64,000 nucleotides of DNA from Bacteroidota bacterium (GCA_026391435.1 JAPLEJ010000050.1:1-64000); one strand, 5' to 3'. Shown: positions 37,960-46,611, numbered from the stretch's first letter. The notes: a model not told the origin generated them from the sequence alone. Numbers and translations: made by a program.

Positions 37960-39030
37960 ATGCAGTTTGACATTAAAAAAATAGTTCGTCCCAATATTGA
38001 AACTTTAAAAGCATATTCATCGGCTAAGGATGAATATACAGGCGAAGCCAATGTTTTATTAGATGCAAATGAAAACAGTTTAGGATCTCCTTTGACGAAA
38101 TGGTATAATCGTTATCCCGATCCTTATCAAAAAGAAGTAAAAGAAAAAATCGCTTACATAAAACAAATTCCGGCGTCTAAAATATTTTTAGGAAATGGGA
38201 GTGATGAATGTATCGATATATTATTTAGGACATTTTGTGTGCCAGGTCAGGATAATATCATCATCTGCCCTCCCACTTATCCCATGTATGAGGTGAATGC
38301 GAATATCAATAATATCGAAATTAAATCAGCACCCTTACTTTCCGATTACCAGTTAAATGTGGCACATATTGAGCAATTGGTTGATGATCACACAAAAATC
38401 ATTTGGATTTGTTCTCCTAATAATCCTACTGGAAATTCATTGGATCGAATTGATATTGAAACTATTTTAAATCATTTCAATGGATTGGTGGTAGTCGATG
38501 AAGCCTACATTAATTTTTCAAAACAAAAATCTTTTACCTCCTCATTAATTGACTATCCCAATTTAATTGTTTTGCAAACTTTGAGTAAAGCATGGGGATT
38601 AGCTGGTTTGCGTTTGGGCATGTGTTTTGCTAGTGAAGCTATTGTGGCATATATGAATAAAGTGAAAGCTCCTTATAATATAAACATCGTAACGCAGGAA
38701 TTGGCATTGTTGGCGCTAGAGGAAGTAGGGCAGGTGAATGATATGATCCAACATTTAGTGGACATGCGCATTGCGTTAGCCGAAGTGATACAAGGGATGC
38801 CGCATGTTGAAAAAGTATATCCTTCGGATACTAATTTTTTATTGGTTAAAATCCCCAAAGCCAGTCAATTGTATCAATATTTATTGACACAAGGGATTGT
38901 AGTTCGAGATAGGTCCAGTCTTGAAAATTGCTCAGATAGTTTAAGAATAACGGTGGGAACGGAACAAGAAAATACACAATTAGTGGATGCTATGGCGAAA
39001 TGGATCGAATTGACATTCTCAAATGACTAG
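37960..39030 (+). CDS. hisC: Histidinol-phosphate aminotransferase
   Basis: PLP enzyme making histidinol phosphate. 356 residues of aminotransferase class I/II. Seen: LDANENSLGSP, RYPDPYQ, GNGSDECIDILFRTF, CSPNNPTGNSLD, VVDEAYINFS, and the PLP Lys in TLSKAWGLAGLRLGMC (about residues 206-221). Starts 3 nt after the hisD stop. Followed by a 62-nt gap and two non-his genes. Confidence 0.97.
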   Translation: MQFDIKKIVRPNIETLKAYSSAKDEYTGEANVLLDANENSLGSPLTKWYNRYPDPYQKEVKEKIAYIKQIPASKIFLGNGSDECIDILFRTFCVPGQDNIIICPPTYPMYEVNANINNIEIKSAPLLSDYQLNVAHIEQLVDDHTKIIWICSPNNPTGNSLDRIDIETILNHFNGLVVVDEAYINFSKQKSFTSSLIDYPNLIVLQTLSKAWGLAGLRLGMCFASEAIVAYMNKVKAPYNINIVTQELALLALEEVGQVNDMIQHLVDMRIALAEVIQGMPHVEKVYPSDTNFLLVKIPKASQLYQYLLTQGIVVRDRSSLENCSDSLRITVGTEQENTQLVDAMAKWIELTFSND

Positions 39031-39092
39031 ATATTCTATTAATTTATTAAATTACATATTCAATCAATTTTAATTATAACAAACAATAACAC

Positions 39093-40349
39093 ATGAAGAA
39101 AATAATTTATTTCTTATTTCTATTTTTGTTTTGCATTGGAATATTTGCAAATGCACAAGACAATGCTGGATTAACTTTACCTGCCGGTTTTAAGGCCAAT
39201 TTATTTGCTGAAAATATCGGTGGCGCAAGGCATATCGCTATCACAAAAAACGGAATTGTTTTTGCAAAATTAAATCGTGCTAATAAACAAGGTCAATCTA
39301 TTGTTCGATTAGAAGATGCCAATAAGGATGGCGTAGCAGATAAGATAACTGGATTAGCTAATTATGGAGGTACGGGTATTTATTTAAATGGTAATAGTTT
39401 ATATGCTAGTTCGAACGAGGCCATCTTTAAATACGAATTAGATAATAAGGACGAAGTATTGAATCCACTAAGTCCCGTTACAATAGTGAGTGGCCTTATT
39501 AATCGTCGTCAACATGAATCAAAGTCAATTACTTTTGATAAAGCGAATCATATATATGTAAACATTGGGGCTTATTCTAATGCATGTCAAGAACAAGACA
39601 GAACACCTGGTTCAAAAGGTAAAATACCATGTCCAATTTTAGATTCAGCAGGCGGTATTTGGAAATTTGATGGTAACAAAGAGAATCAGACTTATGGAGA
39701 TGGTATGCGATATGCAACTGGATTAAGAAATGTAGTAGGATTAGATTGGAATACGCAAACGAATAAATTATATGTTTCACAACATGGTCGCGACCAGTTA
39801 AATACTTTTTTCCCAAGTTTATATAATGATGCTCAAAATGCAGAATTACCTGCAGAAACATTTTATGAAATCAATGAAGGAGACAATGCAGGCTGGCCTT
39901 ATATATATTATGATCCAAGTCAACATAAAAAAATAGTATCACCAGAATATGGTGGAGATGGACAAAAAGAGGGTGCTAGTAATTTTATCAATCCTGCAGT
40001 TGCCTTCCCAGCACATATGGCACCCATGGCTGTATTATTTTATACAGGAGATCAATTCCCTGCAAAATATAAAAATGGAGCATTTATTACTTTTCATGGC
40101 TCATGGAATAGAGCTCCTTTGCCACAGGAAGGATTTTTTGTTGCATTTGTCCCTTTTAAAAATGGAAAAGCAACAGGCGAATGGGAAATTTTTGCAAATG
40201 GATTTGCAGGAACCATTGATGGCGCAAAAGTGACTAGTACCAATAAGGCAAAAGCAAGACCATGTGGTTTGGCCCAAGGTCCTGATGGATCTATCTATGT
40301 AAGTGATGATACGAAAGGTGCTATTTTTAAAATTAGTTATAATAAATAA
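39093..40349 (+). CDS. Sorbosone-dehydrogenase-like PQQ/beta-propeller sugar oxidoreductase
   Basis: 418 residues with signal peptide MKKIIYFLFLFLFCIGIFANAQ. A six-bladed propeller of the PQQ-dependent glucose/sorbosone dehydrogenase family: LPAGFKANLFAENIGGARHIA, GGTGIYL, ATGLRNVVGLDWN, YVSQHGRDQL, NEGDNAGWPYIYYDP, ITFHGSWNRAP, RPCGLAQGPDGSIYVSDD. Such enzymes oxidise sugars in the periplasm and pass electrons to cytochrome c, and a cytochrome gene follows 11 nt later. Its place inside the his operon between hisC and hisB is unusual. Confidence 0.88.
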   Translation: MKKIIYFLFLFLFCIGIFANAQDNAGLTLPAGFKANLFAENIGGARHIAITKNGIVFAKLNRANKQGQSIVRLEDANKDGVADKITGLANYGGTGIYLNGNSLYASSNEAIFKYELDNKDEVLNPLSPVTIVSGLINRRQHESKSITFDKANHIYVNIGAYSNACQEQDRTPGSKGKIPCPILDSAGGIWKFDGNKENQTYGDGMRYATGLRNVVGLDWNTQTNKLYVSQHGRDQLNTFFPSLYNDAQNAELPAETFYEINEGDNAGWPYIYYDPSQHKKIVSPEYGGDGQKEGASNFINPAVAFPAHMAPMAVLFYTGDQFPAKYKNGAFITFHGSWNRAPLPQEGFFVAFVPFKNGKATGEWEIFANGFAGTIDGAKVTSTNKAKARPCGLAQGPDGSIYVSDDTKGAIFKISYNK

Positions 40350-40360
40350 AGTATTTTAAA

Positions 40361-40786
40361 ATGGTGCAATATAAATGGAAGGGCATTTTTTTGGCAGGTA
40401 TGTTGTTATTTGGTTTAACACAAAGCATTCAAGCACAAAATGTCATCAATGGAAAAAAGATTTATGAAACTAGATGCTTAGTTTGTCACCAAGCAGATGG
40501 GGGTGGGGTGCCCAATATGAATGCACCATTGGATGGATCTACCAATGTGGTTGGAAATGATATCAGTAGGCTAGTTAAGATTATAAAAAATGGATTTAAA
40601 GATAAGGTGGAACTAGATGGAAATTATTATAGTAATGACATGACACCCAATCCTGATTTAACGGACGCGGCAATAGCTGATGTTTTAAGTTATATCAGAA
40701 CTAGTTGGAGTAACAAATCTTCTATAGTGACATTGGCGCAAGTTAAAAATGCCAATAAGGGCAATCAAAAAAAGAATTCGAAATAA
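40361..40786 (+). CDS. Secreted mono-heme c-type cytochrome
   Basis: 141 residues with a signal peptide (...LTQSIQAQ). Single heme motif CLVCHQ (about residue 39) in KKIYETRCLVCHQADGGGVPNMN. A distal Met is likely in SNDMTPNP, with the class I helix LTDAAIADVLSYIRTSW. It is presumably the electron acceptor of the preceding dehydrogenase. hisB begins 11 nt later, so all are probably on one transcript. Confidence 0.9.
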   Translation: MVQYKWKGIFLAGMLLFGLTQSIQAQNVINGKKIYETRCLVCHQADGGGVPNMNAPLDGSTNVVGNDISRLVKIIKNGFKDKVELDGNYYSNDMTPNPDLTDAAIADVLSYIRTSWSNKSSIVTLAQVKNANKGNQKKNSK

Positions 40787-40797
40787 ACACAATAATC

Positions 40798-41928
40798 ATG
40801 CGACCTATTTTATTCATTGATCGAGATGGCGTTATTTTAGAAGAACCAAAGACAGATTTTCAAATTGATCATATTGAAAAAACGAGTTTTGTTCCTGGGG
40901 TCATTACGAATTTGCATAAGATTGCAACTGAACTAGGTTACTATAAAGTGATGGTCACCAACCAAGACGGTTTAGGTACGGCATCTTATCCAACTGAACA
41001 ATTTGAGCCCTTACAACAATTAATGTTGAGAACCTTAGCAGCAGAAGGGTTTGTATTTGATGAAATTAAAATTGATACTACTTTCGCTAAAGACAATGCG
41101 CCTAATAGGAAGCCAGGTACGGGACTTGTCCAACACTTATTAAATAACGAGTCATTTGATATCGCCAACTCTTTTGTCATTGGAGACAGGTGGAGTGATA
41201 TTGCGCTTGCAAAAAACATAGGTTGTAAAGCTATTTATCTAAAATCAGATCTTCATACATTAACAGAGGATCAAGAAAAGGAACTTAGAAGTACCATTGT
41301 TTTTGAAACCAATAGTTGGTCTGGTATTTATTCATTTCTTAAATTAGGATTACGACTGGTAAAACACGAACGCAATACCAAAGAGACAAAAATTAAAATC
41401 GCCCTCAATATGGATGGAAGGGGGCATGCTAATATTCATACAGGACTTGGATTTTTTGATCATATGTTAGAACAAATTGCTAGACATGGATCAATTGATT
41501 TAGACATTCAGTGCGATGGTGATTTACATATTGACGAACACCACACCATTGAAGATGTGGGTATTGCTTTAGGGGAGGCTTTTGCAAAAGGGTTATCAGA
41601 TAAAAGAGGAATGGAACGATATGGCTATGCTTTACCAATGGATGAGGCCGAGGCCAAAGTATTGATTGATTTTGGGGGTCGTAATTGGTTGGTTTGGGAC
41701 GCCAATTTTACAAGAGAGAAGGTAGGGGAAATGCCTACTGAAATGTTTTTCCATTTTTTCAAATCCTTCAGTGATGCAGCCAAAGCCAATCTAAATATTA
41801 GCTGTAAGGGAGAAAATGAACACCATAAAATAGAGGCCATTTTTAAAGCTTTCGCTAAGGCCATCAAAATGGCGGTGCATCGCAATCCCACTAATGACCA
41901 ATTGCCTAGTACCAAGGGGGTTTTATAG
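40798..41928 (+). CDS. hisB: Bifunctional histidinol-phosphatase / imidazoleglycerol-phosphate dehydratase
   Basis: 376 residues. Residues about 1-165 are a HAD phosphatase (FIDRDGVI with Asp 8 and 10; MVTNQDGLGT; RKPGTGL; GDRWSDIALAKNIGC). Residues about 185-376 are the dehydratase with HHTIEDVGIALGEAFAKG, the FFDHMLEQIARHG metal motif and EHHKIEAIFKAFAKA. The Cys-rich zinc loop of E. coli HisB before RKP is replaced by TTFAKDNAPN, without Cys. Separated from hisC by the dehydrogenase and cytochrome genes and from hisH by the whole trp operon. Confidence 0.97.
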   Translation: MRPILFIDRDGVILEEPKTDFQIDHIEKTSFVPGVITNLHKIATELGYYKVMVTNQDGLGTASYPTEQFEPLQQLMLRTLAAEGFVFDEIKIDTTFAKDNAPNRKPGTGLVQHLLNNESFDIANSFVIGDRWSDIALAKNIGCKAIYLKSDLHTLTEDQEKELRSTIVFETNSWSGIYSFLKLGLRLVKHERNTKETKIKIALNMDGRGHANIHTGLGFFDHMLEQIARHGSIDLDIQCDGDLHIDEHHTIEDVGIALGEAFAKGLSDKRGMERYGYALPMDEAEAKVLIDFGGRNWLVWDANFTREKVGEMPTEMFFHFFKSFSDAAKANLNISCKGENEHHKIEAIFKAFAKAIKMAVHRNPTNDQLPSTKGVL

Positions 41929-41965
41929 GTTTTGGACTAACAACTGATAGGTTATCTGGCCTTTA

Positions 41966-41997
41966 TTTGGATTTATAATTTCATTGTCTTAAATTTG
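41966..41997 (+). promoter_or_regulatory. Putative trp promoter (TTTG-N20-TAAATTTG)
   Basis: TTTG at 41966-41969 and TAAATTTG at 41990-41997 are perfect Bacteroidota -33 and -7 boxes with 20-nt spacing, the best promoter in the window. Predicted start about 42000-42002, giving a 5' UTR of only 3-5 nt before the trp leader AUG at 42005. Confidence 0.78.
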
Positions 41998-42004
41998 CGA
42001 TACG

Positions 42005-42061
42005 ATGATAAAAACAAACAATATTTGGTGGTGGCATACAAACTCCGTTGGGGTACTGTAG
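42005..42061 (+). CDS. trpL: trp operon leader peptide
   Basis: An 18-codon ORF, MIKTNNIWWWHTNSVGVL, with three consecutive Trp codons (42026-42034) followed by a His codon. It lies 140 nt upstream of trpE and is followed by a terminator hairpin. No Shine-Dalgarno sequence is visible, and the strong promoter just upstream suggests leaderless translation. Confidence 0.92.
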   Translation: MIKTNNIWWWHTNSVGVL

Positions 42062-42125
42062 TGACATATCTATATTGTCAAATGATACATGAACCCTAAC
42101 AGCAATGTTGGGGTTTATTTTTTTT
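42042..42125 (+). promoter_or_regulatory. trp attenuator (antiterminator/terminator switch)
   Basis: GTTGGGGT (42047-42054, inside the leader ORF) mimics the terminator 3' arm and can pair with ACCCTAAC (42093-42100), its 5' arm. This forms an 8-bp antiterminator when a ribosome stalls at the Trp codons. A small protector hairpin (ACTCC 42042-42046 with GGGGT 42050-42054) could block it when the leader is not being translated. Translation to the stop at 42059 covers it, and the terminator forms. Confidence 0.85.
42092..42125 (+). terminator. trp attenuator terminator hairpin
   Basis: AACCCTAACA pairs with TGTTGGGGTT over 10 positions (one G-U) around a GCAA tetraloop, followed by a long T-rich tract. 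Ends 20 nt before trpE. Confidence 0.94.
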
Positions 42126-42144
42126 AATAAATGAAAGGGGGAAT

Positions 42145-43557
42145 ATGAAAAAGGTTATGATACAAACGGAGGTCACTAAAATGTTGGCCGATACTTTTAC
42201 ACCTGTAGGTATTTACTTACGGTTAAGAGATCGTTTTCGTGACACTATATTACTAGAAAGCACCGATTCGCATGCTGCCGAAAATAGCTATTCCTTTATT
42301 GGAGTGAATGCGATTGGAGGTATCGAAATTTCATCTTTGAATCAAATTGAATTTAAGTATCCCAATCAGGAGCCAGAAAAAGAGACCATCAAAAATGTAC
42401 ACGATGCACCTGATCGTATTTGGTCCTATATGCAACAATATGAAATGCAAAGTACCAATATTAAAGAGGCTTCCTTTGGGCAAGGTTTGTATGGGTATAC
42501 GACTTATGACGCCATTCCTTTTTTTGATACTATTGAATTTAAAAAAGAAGAAAACATTATTCCATTAATGCGATATAGATTATATCAATATGTTATTGCA
42601 TTTAATCACTTTAAAGATGAAATATTTATTTGTGAAAATAAATTAGCTGGAGTGGATTCTGAATATGAAGCACTATTGTCTTATATCAAAAGTAAAGATG
42701 TACCCCAATATCCTTTTTTTATAAAAGGAACCGAAACGGTGAATCAGACTGACGAGGAGTTTAAAAAAGTAGTAGAACAAGGTATCAAGCATTGTATGAG
42801 AGGGGACGTGTTTCAAATTGTATTGAGCAGGCGTTTTCAGCAATCTTTTCAAGGCGATGAATTCAATGTATATCGCACTTTAAGAAATATTAATCCTTCT
42901 CCTTATTTATTCTTTTTTGATTATGGTGATTATAAATTAATGGGGTCATCTCCTGAGGCACAAATTATTATTAAAAAGGGTAAAGCAGTAGTGCACCCAA
43001 TAGCGGGTACATTTAAAAGAAGTGGGGATGAGGCAGTTGATGCAATAATGACACAAAAATTACTGGATGATCCTAAAGAAAACGCCGAACATGTGATGTT
43101 GGTTGATTTAGCTCGAAATGATTTAAGTAGGGTTTGTAGCGAAGTCCGTGTTAAGCAATATCGCCAAGTACACTATTATAGTCATGTGATACATTTAGTG
43201 AGTGAAGTGGAAGGTACGGTTGCAGAGAATGCCAATCCTTTTCAGTTGGTTTCAAAAACTTTTCCAGCAGGAACCTTAAGCGGTGCTCCTAAATTTAAAG
43301 CCATGCAATTGATTGATGCCATGGAACCTACTAAACGCTCTTATTATGGAGGTTGTATTGGATTTGTTGGTTTTGATGGTAGTTGTAATCAGGCCATTAT
43401 GATTCGTACTTTTTTAAGTCAACAAAATACCCTTACATATCAAGCAGGTGCTGGAGTGGTCGCAGCGAGCGTTCCAGAAAATGAATTACAGGAAGTAAAT
43501 AATAAATTAAATGCATTAAAAACTGCCATATTGATGGCTGAAAAAATTCATGCATAA
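42145..43557 (+). CDS. trpE: Anthranilate synthase component I
   Basis: 470 residues. Converts chorismate to anthranilate with TrpG. Chorismate-binding motifs: RGDVFQIVLSRRF, GSSPEAQIIIKKGKAVVHPIAGT, KENAEHVMLVDLARNDLSRVC (starts KENAEHVM), FPAGTLSGAPKFKAM, and YQAGAGVVAASVPENE. The Trp feedback-site serine region LLESTDSHAAENSYSFIG is present near residue 32. A purine-rich stretch AAAGGGGG, rare among its neighbours, lies 3 nt upstream. A five-codon mini-ORF from 42131 ends overlapping the ATG (ATATGA). Confidence 0.97.
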   Translation: MKKVMIQTEVTKMLADTFTPVGIYLRLRDRFRDTILLESTDSHAAENSYSFIGVNAIGGIEISSLNQIEFKYPNQEPEKETIKNVHDAPDRIWSYMQQYEMQSTNIKEASFGQGLYGYTTYDAIPFFDTIEFKKEENIIPLMRYRLYQYVIAFNHFKDEIFICENKLAGVDSEYEALLSYIKSKDVPQYPFFIKGTETVNQTDEEFKKVVEQGIKHCMRGDVFQIVLSRRFQQSFQGDEFNVYRTLRNINPSPYLFFFDYGDYKLMGSSPEAQIIIKKGKAVVHPIAGTFKRSGDEAVDAIMTQKLLDDPKENAEHVMLVDLARNDLSRVCSEVRVKQYRQVHYYSHVIHLVSEVEGTVAENANPFQLVSKTFPAGTLSGAPKFKAMQLIDAMEPTKRSYYGGCIGFVGFDGSCNQAIMIRTFLSQQNTLTYQAGAGVVAASVPENELQEVNNKLNALKTAILMAEKIHA

Positions 43558-43585
43558 AATGTTACTTTACTACAAAAAATAAAAA

Positions 43586-44155
43586 ATGAAAATATTAGTT
43601 TTTGATAATTACGATTCCTTTACTTATAACTTAGTTCAGTTGATTAAGGAAATAGCACCTAGCTCAATGGTCGAAGTGTATCGTAATGATGAAATTGCTT
43701 TAGAGCAAGTGAAGGGATATGATAAAATATTGCTTTCTCCTGGCCCAGGTTTGCCATCGGAGTCGGGTTTGTTATTAGACTTGATTAAAGAATATGCGGC
43801 TAGTAAATCCATTTTGGGTGTTTGTTTAGGGCAGCAAGCTATAGGTGAATCATTTGGCGGGAAATTGACAAATTTAGCAAAAGTGTATCATGGTATCGCA
43901 ACGCCAGTCACCTTAACAAATCCATCTTCTTTGTTTGAAGGATTGCCATCTACGTTTAATGTAGGGCGTTATCATAGCTGGGTAGTGGATGAAATTAATT
44001 TTCCATCTGATTTAACGATTACTTCAATAGATGAAAATGGATACATCATGTCTTTGGAGCATAAACAATATGATGTAAAGGGAGTTCAGTATCATCCCGA
44101 AAGTGTACTCACTCCTGAGGGCGGAAAAATAATCAGTAATTGGTTAAAACTATAA
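43586..44155 (+). CDS. trpG: Anthranilate synthase component II (glutamine amidotransferase)
   Basis: 189 residues, class I glutaminase feeding ammonia to TrpE. It starts MKILVFDNYDSFTYNLVQ. Oxyanion LLSPGPGLP, nucleophile Cys in ILGVCLGQQAIGESFGGKL (about residues 73-91), and the His-Glu pair in VQYHPESVLTPEG. Separate, not fused to TrpD. 28 nt after trpE. Confidence 0.97.
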   Translation: MKILVFDNYDSFTYNLVQLIKEIAPSSMVEVYRNDEIALEQVKGYDKILLSPGPGLPSESGLLLDLIKEYAASKSILGVCLGQQAIGESFGGKLTNLAKVYHGIATPVTLTNPSSLFEGLPSTFNVGRYHSWVVDEINFPSDLTITSIDENGYIMSLEHKQYDVKGVQYHPESVLTPEGGKIISNWLKL

Positions 44156-44202
44156 TTCAAGTGGAATTGCTAAAATGATTTAAAATCGAATATCAAACCA
44201 AG

Positions 44203-45195
44203 ATGAAAAAAGTATTACAATATTTATTTGAACACAAAACCTTAACAAGGACTCAGGCGATGGAAGTATTGCTTAATATTTCAAATGAAAAATACAATGA
44301 GCACGAGATCACCTCTTTTATTACGGTGTATTTAATGCGTAGTATTACCATTGATGAATTATTGGGATTTAGAGATGCTTTATTATCCTTAGCTGTAAAA
44401 GTGAACTTAGGTGTTGATAATGCGATAGACATTGTAGGAACAGGAGGAGATGGTAAGGATACTTTTAATATTTCAACATTAGCTTGTTTTATAGTAGCTG
44501 GTGCAGGACAGCCTGTAGTGAAACATGGAAATTATGGTGCTTCGAGTGTGAGTGGGGCTTCCAATGTGATGGAACAATTAGGATATACATTTAAAAACAA
44601 AGAAGCCGCATTAGCCAAGGAAGTGAAGGAGGCAGGGATTTGTTTTTTACATGCACCTTTATTCCACCCAGCTTTGAAAGCAGTAGGTCCCATGAGAAGA
44701 AACATAGGAGTGCGCACTTTCTTTAATATGTTAGGGCCCATTGTGAATCCAGCACAACCTAAATTTCAATTGATTGGGGTATATAATTTAGAAATGGCAA
44801 GAATTTATAATTATGTATTACAATTATTAGATAAGGAATTTACTTTAATTCATAGTTTGGATGGATATGATGAAATTTCATTGACAACGGATACCAAAAT
44901 AATAACGAATAAAGGAGAGTCCATTAAAACACCTTATGAACTTGGAAAGAAAAAAGTGTTTGCTTCCGAATTGCATGGAGGTGCTACAGTGCAGGAAGCA
45001 GCTGCTATTTTTAAAACTATAATAGCAGGCAAAGGCAGCTGGTCTCAAAATGCGGTGGTACTAGCCAACGCCGCAATGGCATTACATGTGACTGGAAAAT
45101 ATCAAAATTATGATGCTGCTTTTCAGGCAGCGGTGACTAGTTTGGAAACGGGCGCGGCGAATCAATGTTTACAAAAATTAATAAGTCTACAATGA
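44203..45195 (+). CDS. trpD: Anthranilate phosphoribosyltransferase
   Basis: 330 residues. PRPP site DIVGTGGDGKDTFNIST (about residues 78-94) and KHGNYGASSVSGASNVMEQLG, plus LGPIVNPAQPKFQLIGVYN. Transfers phosphoribose to anthranilate. Stop overlaps the trpC start (ATGA), indicating coupled translation. 47 nt after trpG with no hairpin in the gap. Confidence 0.97.
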   Translation: MKKVLQYLFEHKTLTRTQAMEVLLNISNEKYNEHEITSFITVYLMRSITIDELLGFRDALLSLAVKVNLGVDNAIDIVGTGGDGKDTFNISTLACFIVAGAGQPVVKHGNYGASSVSGASNVMEQLGYTFKNKEAALAKEVKEAGICFLHAPLFHPALKAVGPMRRNIGVRTFFNMLGPIVNPAQPKFQLIGVYNLEMARIYNYVLQLLDKEFTLIHSLDGYDEISLTTDTKIITNKGESIKTPYELGKKKVFASELHGGATVQEAAAIFKTIIAGKGSWSQNAVVLANAAMALHVTGKYQNYDAAFQAAVTSLETGAANQCLQKLISLQ

Positions 45196-45995
45196 GCCAA
45201 AATATTTTAGCAAATATAGTAGCGCAAAAATTAGGGGAAGTGGCCCATCGCAAACAAGAAGTGAGTATTGCGCAACTTGAGGCCATGCCATTGTTTGGAA
45301 AAAAGGCCTATTCTTTAAAATCGAATATTCTAGATAAAAATAAAACGGGCATCATTGCCGAATTTAAACGACAATCTCCTTCCAAAGGCATTATTAATAA
45401 TACAGCACAAGTGCATGAAGTCACTAAAGCGTATTCCGATTTTGGCGCATCAGGTATTTCCGTATTAACTGATCAGTCTTTTTTTGGAGGCACATTAGCC
45501 GATTTGGCAATCGCAGTTCAACATACTACACCCGTGTTAAGAAAGGAATTTATTATTGATGAATTTCAAGTGATTGAAGCCAAAGCTTATGGCGCATCGG
45601 TCATATTATTAATAGCCTCATGTTTAACACCTGCTGAAACACAATTATTAGCCGGCACCGCTAAGGAATTAGGTATGGAAGTGTTATTAGAATTACATGA
45701 TGCATCTGAATTAGAATATATCTGTGATGAGGTTGATTTTGTGGGTATTAACAATCGAAGTTTAAAATCTTTCGAAGTAAATATTGAACATTCATTACAA
45801 TTAAGGAGTCAATTGCCAAAAAATAAATTAAGTATTGCCGAAAGCGGTATTTATGATCTAGCCACTTTTGAATTATTGAAAAAAGAAGGGTTTGACGGAT
45901 TTTTAATGGGTGAATATTTTATGAAACAAGATAATCCTGCAGCAGCTTTTGAATTATTTGTATCACAAATTAAAACAAATAGCAATGCAGTATAA
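45192..45995 (+). CDS. trpC: Indole-3-glycerol phosphate synthase
   Basis: 267 residues from ATG 45192, which overlaps the trpD stop by 4 nt; a longer frame from 45165 lies inside trpD. TIM-barrel motifs: IIAEFKRQSPSKGII with the catalytic Lys, VLTDQSFFGGTLADL, LRKEFIIDEFQV, GINNRSLKSFEVN, and AESGIYD. Stand-alone, not fused with TrpF as in enterobacteria. It overlaps trpF by 11 nt. Confidence 0.97.
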   Translation: MSQNILANIVAQKLGEVAHRKQEVSIAQLEAMPLFGKKAYSLKSNILDKNKTGIIAEFKRQSPSKGIINNTAQVHEVTKAYSDFGASGISVLTDQSFFGGTLADLAIAVQHTTPVLRKEFIIDEFQVIEAKAYGASVILLIASCLTPAETQLLAGTAKELGMEVLLELHDASELEYICDEVDFVGINNRSLKSFEVNIEHSLQLRSQLPKNKLSIAESGIYDLATFELLKKEGFDGFLMGEYFMKQDNPAAAFELFVSQIKTNSNAV

Positions 45996-46611
45996 AGTGT
46001 GTGGCATTACCCAAGTAGAACAAGCTAATGCTTTAGACAGTATGGGCGTGGACTATATTGGATTTATATTTTACCCTTTATCAAAAAGGTATGTATTGAA
46101 TTCATTAAGCATAGATGATCTTGCCAAGTTGAAGCCCACTCATGCCAAAAAAGTGGGCGTATTTGTTAATGAAACAGCTGCAAAAGTGTTGGAGATAGTA
46201 GAAAAAGCAAAATTGGATTTGGTTCAGTTGCATGGGGAGGAAGATGTAGATTATTGTAAACTCATTGAAAAAGTAGTTCCAGTTATTAAAGTTTTTAGAG
46301 TAGGAAATGCCGTACCTGATTTTAATGCCTTTGAACAAGCAGCTTCCTATTATTTGTTTGATACAGATACTGCTTTATATGGAGGCACTGGACAACATTT
46401 TAATTGGGAGTTAATAAAAAATACTACTATTCAAAAGCCTTATTTTTTAAGTGGAGGAATTGGCCCCCATGATGTTCAAGGAATTGAAGTAATGCAAAAA
46501 ACAAAAGCAGGAAAGGATTTGATGGCAATAGATATCAATAGCCAATTTGAAACAATACCTGGGATTAAAAATTTAGAAATGATTAAAACTTTTATAGATG
46601 TCCATATTTAA
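45985..46611 (+). CDS. trpF: Phosphoribosylanthranilate isomerase
   Basis: 208 residues from ATG 45985 (MQYKVCGITQ) with the catalytic Cys in KVCGIT near the N terminus. Also YIGFIFYPLSKRYV, KVGVFVNE, VQLHGEEDVDYC, FDTDTALYGGTGQHFNWELI (catalytic Asp) and FLSGGIGPHDV. The start is inside the end of trpC (11-nt overlap), and its stop overlaps trpB by 14 nt. Confidence 0.96.
   Translation: MQYKVCGITQVEQANALDSMGVDYIGFIFYPLSKRYVLNSLSIDDLAKLKPTHAKKVGVFVNETAAKVLEIVEKAKLDLVQLHGEEDVDYCKLIEKVVPVIKVFRVGNAVPDFNAFEQAASYYLFDTDTALYGGTGQHFNWELIKNTTIQKPYFLSGGIGPHDVQGIEVMQKTKAGKDLMAIDINSQFETIPGIKNLEMIKTFIDVHI

Noticed and set aside
41625..41915. 96-codon minus-strand ORF within hisB
   Set aside because: Shadow of the conserved dehydratase domain on the + strand.
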